NCBI GenBank assembly: GCA_035535995.1
Contig: DATLOZ010000027.1
Span: forward strand, 62,001 to 126,000
Source: JANYCO01 sp035535995
GTDB lineage: Bacteria > Bacteroidota > Bacteroidia > Cytophagales > Cytophagaceae
Length of the DNA stretch: 64,000 bases
Direction of reading: 5' to 3'
Numbering within the stretch: the first letter of the stretch is position 1; each line of letters begins with the position of its first letter. The notes beneath the pieces are model-generated. The model saw nothing but the letters and a program-made list of their open reading frames with translations, was not told the DNA's origin and searched no databases. Below are positions 62,525 through 64,000 of the stretch, piece after piece. The position numbers and the translations under genes are program-made.

Positions 62525-62913
62525 TTGCCCATAAATCACAGGTTTTTTAAAAAATATCTAAACGTGGCATTTTCATGTAACAAAGGTATCAAAAAGTAGG
62601 TTTATTTAATTTTTTATACGTTTTACCAATCTTTTATCGCGTAATAAAACCACCTCACCGGGAGTGATTTTTATACCCTTTTTCAAAAAAATAGTACACC
62701 TCTTATACTGAATTTCCTTTCGATGTTTTATACTGGGTTAAGTGAAGAAAAAACTTTGTTAAACACAAAATATTTTGTTCAAAGTTCCGGAGGCTTATTG
62801 TTAAAAAGGAAATAAGAAAAGAGCTCTACCTGACAATAAGTTTCCAAAAGTTTTTTCACTCGAATTGCTTTACCACTTTATTACTGAAAATAATAATTGA
62901 ACTAAACCTGGAA
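62525..62913. other. Intergenic region, no gene seen
   Basis: 389 bp, AT-rich, no clear hairpin; the promoter of the metalloprotease must lie here. Confidence 0.5.
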
Positions 62914-64000
62914 ATGAAAATGAAAAAACTTTACAAATTATGCTTATGTTCCTTGGTGTTTTTGAGTAGTGGATATGCTACTCTTGCCCAAAAAGCAGGT
63001 GCCGACCTGAAAGTAGGTACCACACAAAACTTACTTACCAATCTTCAGCAACAAGCAGCGCCAACTGCTGCCAATCAAAAAGTAGCGAAGCCGGCCTTCA
63101 AGCTTCAAATACCTTCTACTGAATTGCTGGATGCGAAAATCAATTTCGCGCAATCAAATTCTACAGATCATCAAACGGTGATGGGAGAGGTAACAGGAAA
63201 ACATTCGGGAAGTTTTTATTTGAACGTAAATAAAAATTCTGTAGAAGGAAATATCATTCTCAAAAAAGAAAAGAAAGCTTATAAATACTACACTGATCCG
63301 GATGGAACAGCGCACATCAAAGAAGTAGACATCGACGGCGTACTTTGTGTTGATCTGGAAAATGCGCCCGCCAATGCAGCTGCTACTACTACACCAACAG
63401 CTTCGCAAATCGGAGCAGCGGTTGCCAACCTGCAAAGTTTCCCAGGCGCCACAGGCTGTGTACTGCTTGACTTTGACGGCTATAATATGCCTGCAGGAAA
63501 TTTGTGGAACAACGGAAACGCCATCAACGCTGATCCTTCAGGCATGAGCGATGCAGATATACAAGAGTTGTGGGAAGTGGTAAGCGAAGATTACCGTCCG
63601 TTCAACATCAACATCACGACCAGCGAAGCGGTATTTAATACTTACGCTAGAACAAAAAGAATGCGTTGCGTGATCACCCCTACCAACACGGCTGCGCCTG
63701 GTGCGGGCGGTGTAGCGTACGTTGGATCATTCAACTGGGACAACGATGTGCCTTGCTGGGTTTTTATCACCAGTGGAAAAGCAGGAGGAGAGGCGTCTTC
63801 GCACGAAGTAGGCCATACACTTGGTCTCAGCCACGATGGAAGGAAGAGTCCGGTAGAAGAATATTATGCCGGCCAGGGCGATTGGGCGCCGATCATGGGA
63901 GTGGGCTATTACAAAAACATTACACAATGGAGCAAAGGCGAATACAACAGCGCCAATAACCAGGAAGACGATCTTTCCATCATGTCGGGCGCTACGTATG
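62914..64000 (+). CDS. Secreted zinc metalloprotease (reprolysin-like), partial
   Basis: The frame opens at ATG 62914 with MKMKKLYKLCLCSLVFLSSG, a signal peptide, and remains open to the window end (about 362 residues seen). A propeptide-like region is followed by a catalytic domain with HEVGHTLGLSH (the HExxHxxGxxH zinc site of metzincins) near residue 297 and IMGVGYY as the Met-turn. The protein is probably much longer, with C-terminal adhesion or sorting domains not visible here. Confidence 0.88.
   Translation, partial: MKMKKLYKLCLCSLVFLSSGYATLAQKAGADLKVGTTQNLLTNLQQQAAPTAANQKVAKPAFKLQIPSTELLDAKINFAQSNSTDHQTVMGEVTGKHSGSFYLNVNKNSVEGNIILKKEKKAYKYYTDPDGTAHIKEVDIDGVLCVDLENAPANAAATTTPTASQIGAAVANLQSFPGATGCVLLDFDGYNMPAGNLWNNGNAINADPSGMSDADIQELWEVVSEDYRPFNINITTSEAVFNTYARTKRMRCVITPTNTAAPGAGGVAYVGSFNWDNDVPCWVFITSGKAGGEASSHEVGHTLGLSHDGRKSPVEEYYAGQGDWAPIMGVGYYKNITQWSKGEYNSANNQEDDLSIMSGATY

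Noticed and set aside
1..64000. CRISPR array
   Set aside because: No regularly spaced direct repeats and no cas genes were seen.

Overview
The window is a stretch of a Bacteroidota chromosome, most likely from the Cytophagales/Chitinophagales side of the phylum, though anything below phylum is a guess. Signs are TAnnTTTG-type promoters with a TTTG/TTGG box 19 bp upstream, few Shine-Dalgarno sequences, bat (aerotolerance) genes, a bacillithiol deacetylase (BshB1), and several families largely confined to the phylum (DUF4296, DUF5777, 7TM-DISM).

Layout. 1-18240 is ordinary chromosome: a DUF72 protein, a Y-family polymerase, an OmpA-like protein, bshB1, a large vWA membrane protein, fabG, a cytochrome/YceI/beta-barrel cluster, lpdA, a decayed IS200/IS605 transposase, the rplM-rpsI-rpsB-tsf block, and batB/batC. 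tRNA-Ser(GCT) and tRNA-Pro(TGG) follow. From 54744 to the end the chromosome resumes: a cytoplasmic HtrA-like protease, a Na+/H+ antiporter, an amino-acid permease, ExbB/ExbD, a 7TM-DISM sensor fused to a transposase zinc ribbon, and the start of a secreted metalloprotease.

Between them lies an integrative element of about 36 kb. It sits in the 3' end of tRNA-Pro, and a 16-bp core (18517-18532) is repeated directly at 54476-54491. A tyrosine recombinase is next to the tRNA, and five GGTGAACA motifs near the two ends look like recombinase arm sites. Behind the integrase come an RteC-like regulator, an excisionase-like HTH protein, a lambda-O-like replication organiser with a TGTACA iteron cluster inside its gene, and a DnaC-like helicase loader. 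The element may therefore replicate after excision.

The cargo is mainly anti-phage defence. (i) 23230-34255 is a class-2 DISARM-like operon: a 5mC methyltransferase, a DrmE-like protein, a NERD-nuclease/SF1-helicase fusion, DrmA and DrmB. It faces a Vsr endonuclease and an HNH nuclease. (ii) Two adjacent nuclease-like proteins (35763-38291) belong to no system I can name. (iii) An AbiL/RloAB-type ATPase plus RloB pair (40824-42748). (iv) A retron-type reverse transcriptase unit (44167-46690) with an XRE regulator, a 78-aa protein, a GNAT-like protein, a 54-aa basic protein and a highly structured untranslated leader, bracketed by two near-identical terminators. (v) A three-gene small-protein operon and a secreted TPR-CHAT protease with a convergent truncated relative.

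Two non-coding GC-rich stretches (38362-39242 and 39985-40640) are packed with long imperfect inverted repeats. They are the least explained DNA in the window. The main candidates for something undescribed are the retron unit, the two-nuclease operon, the NERD-helicase DISARM variant and the hairpin arrays.
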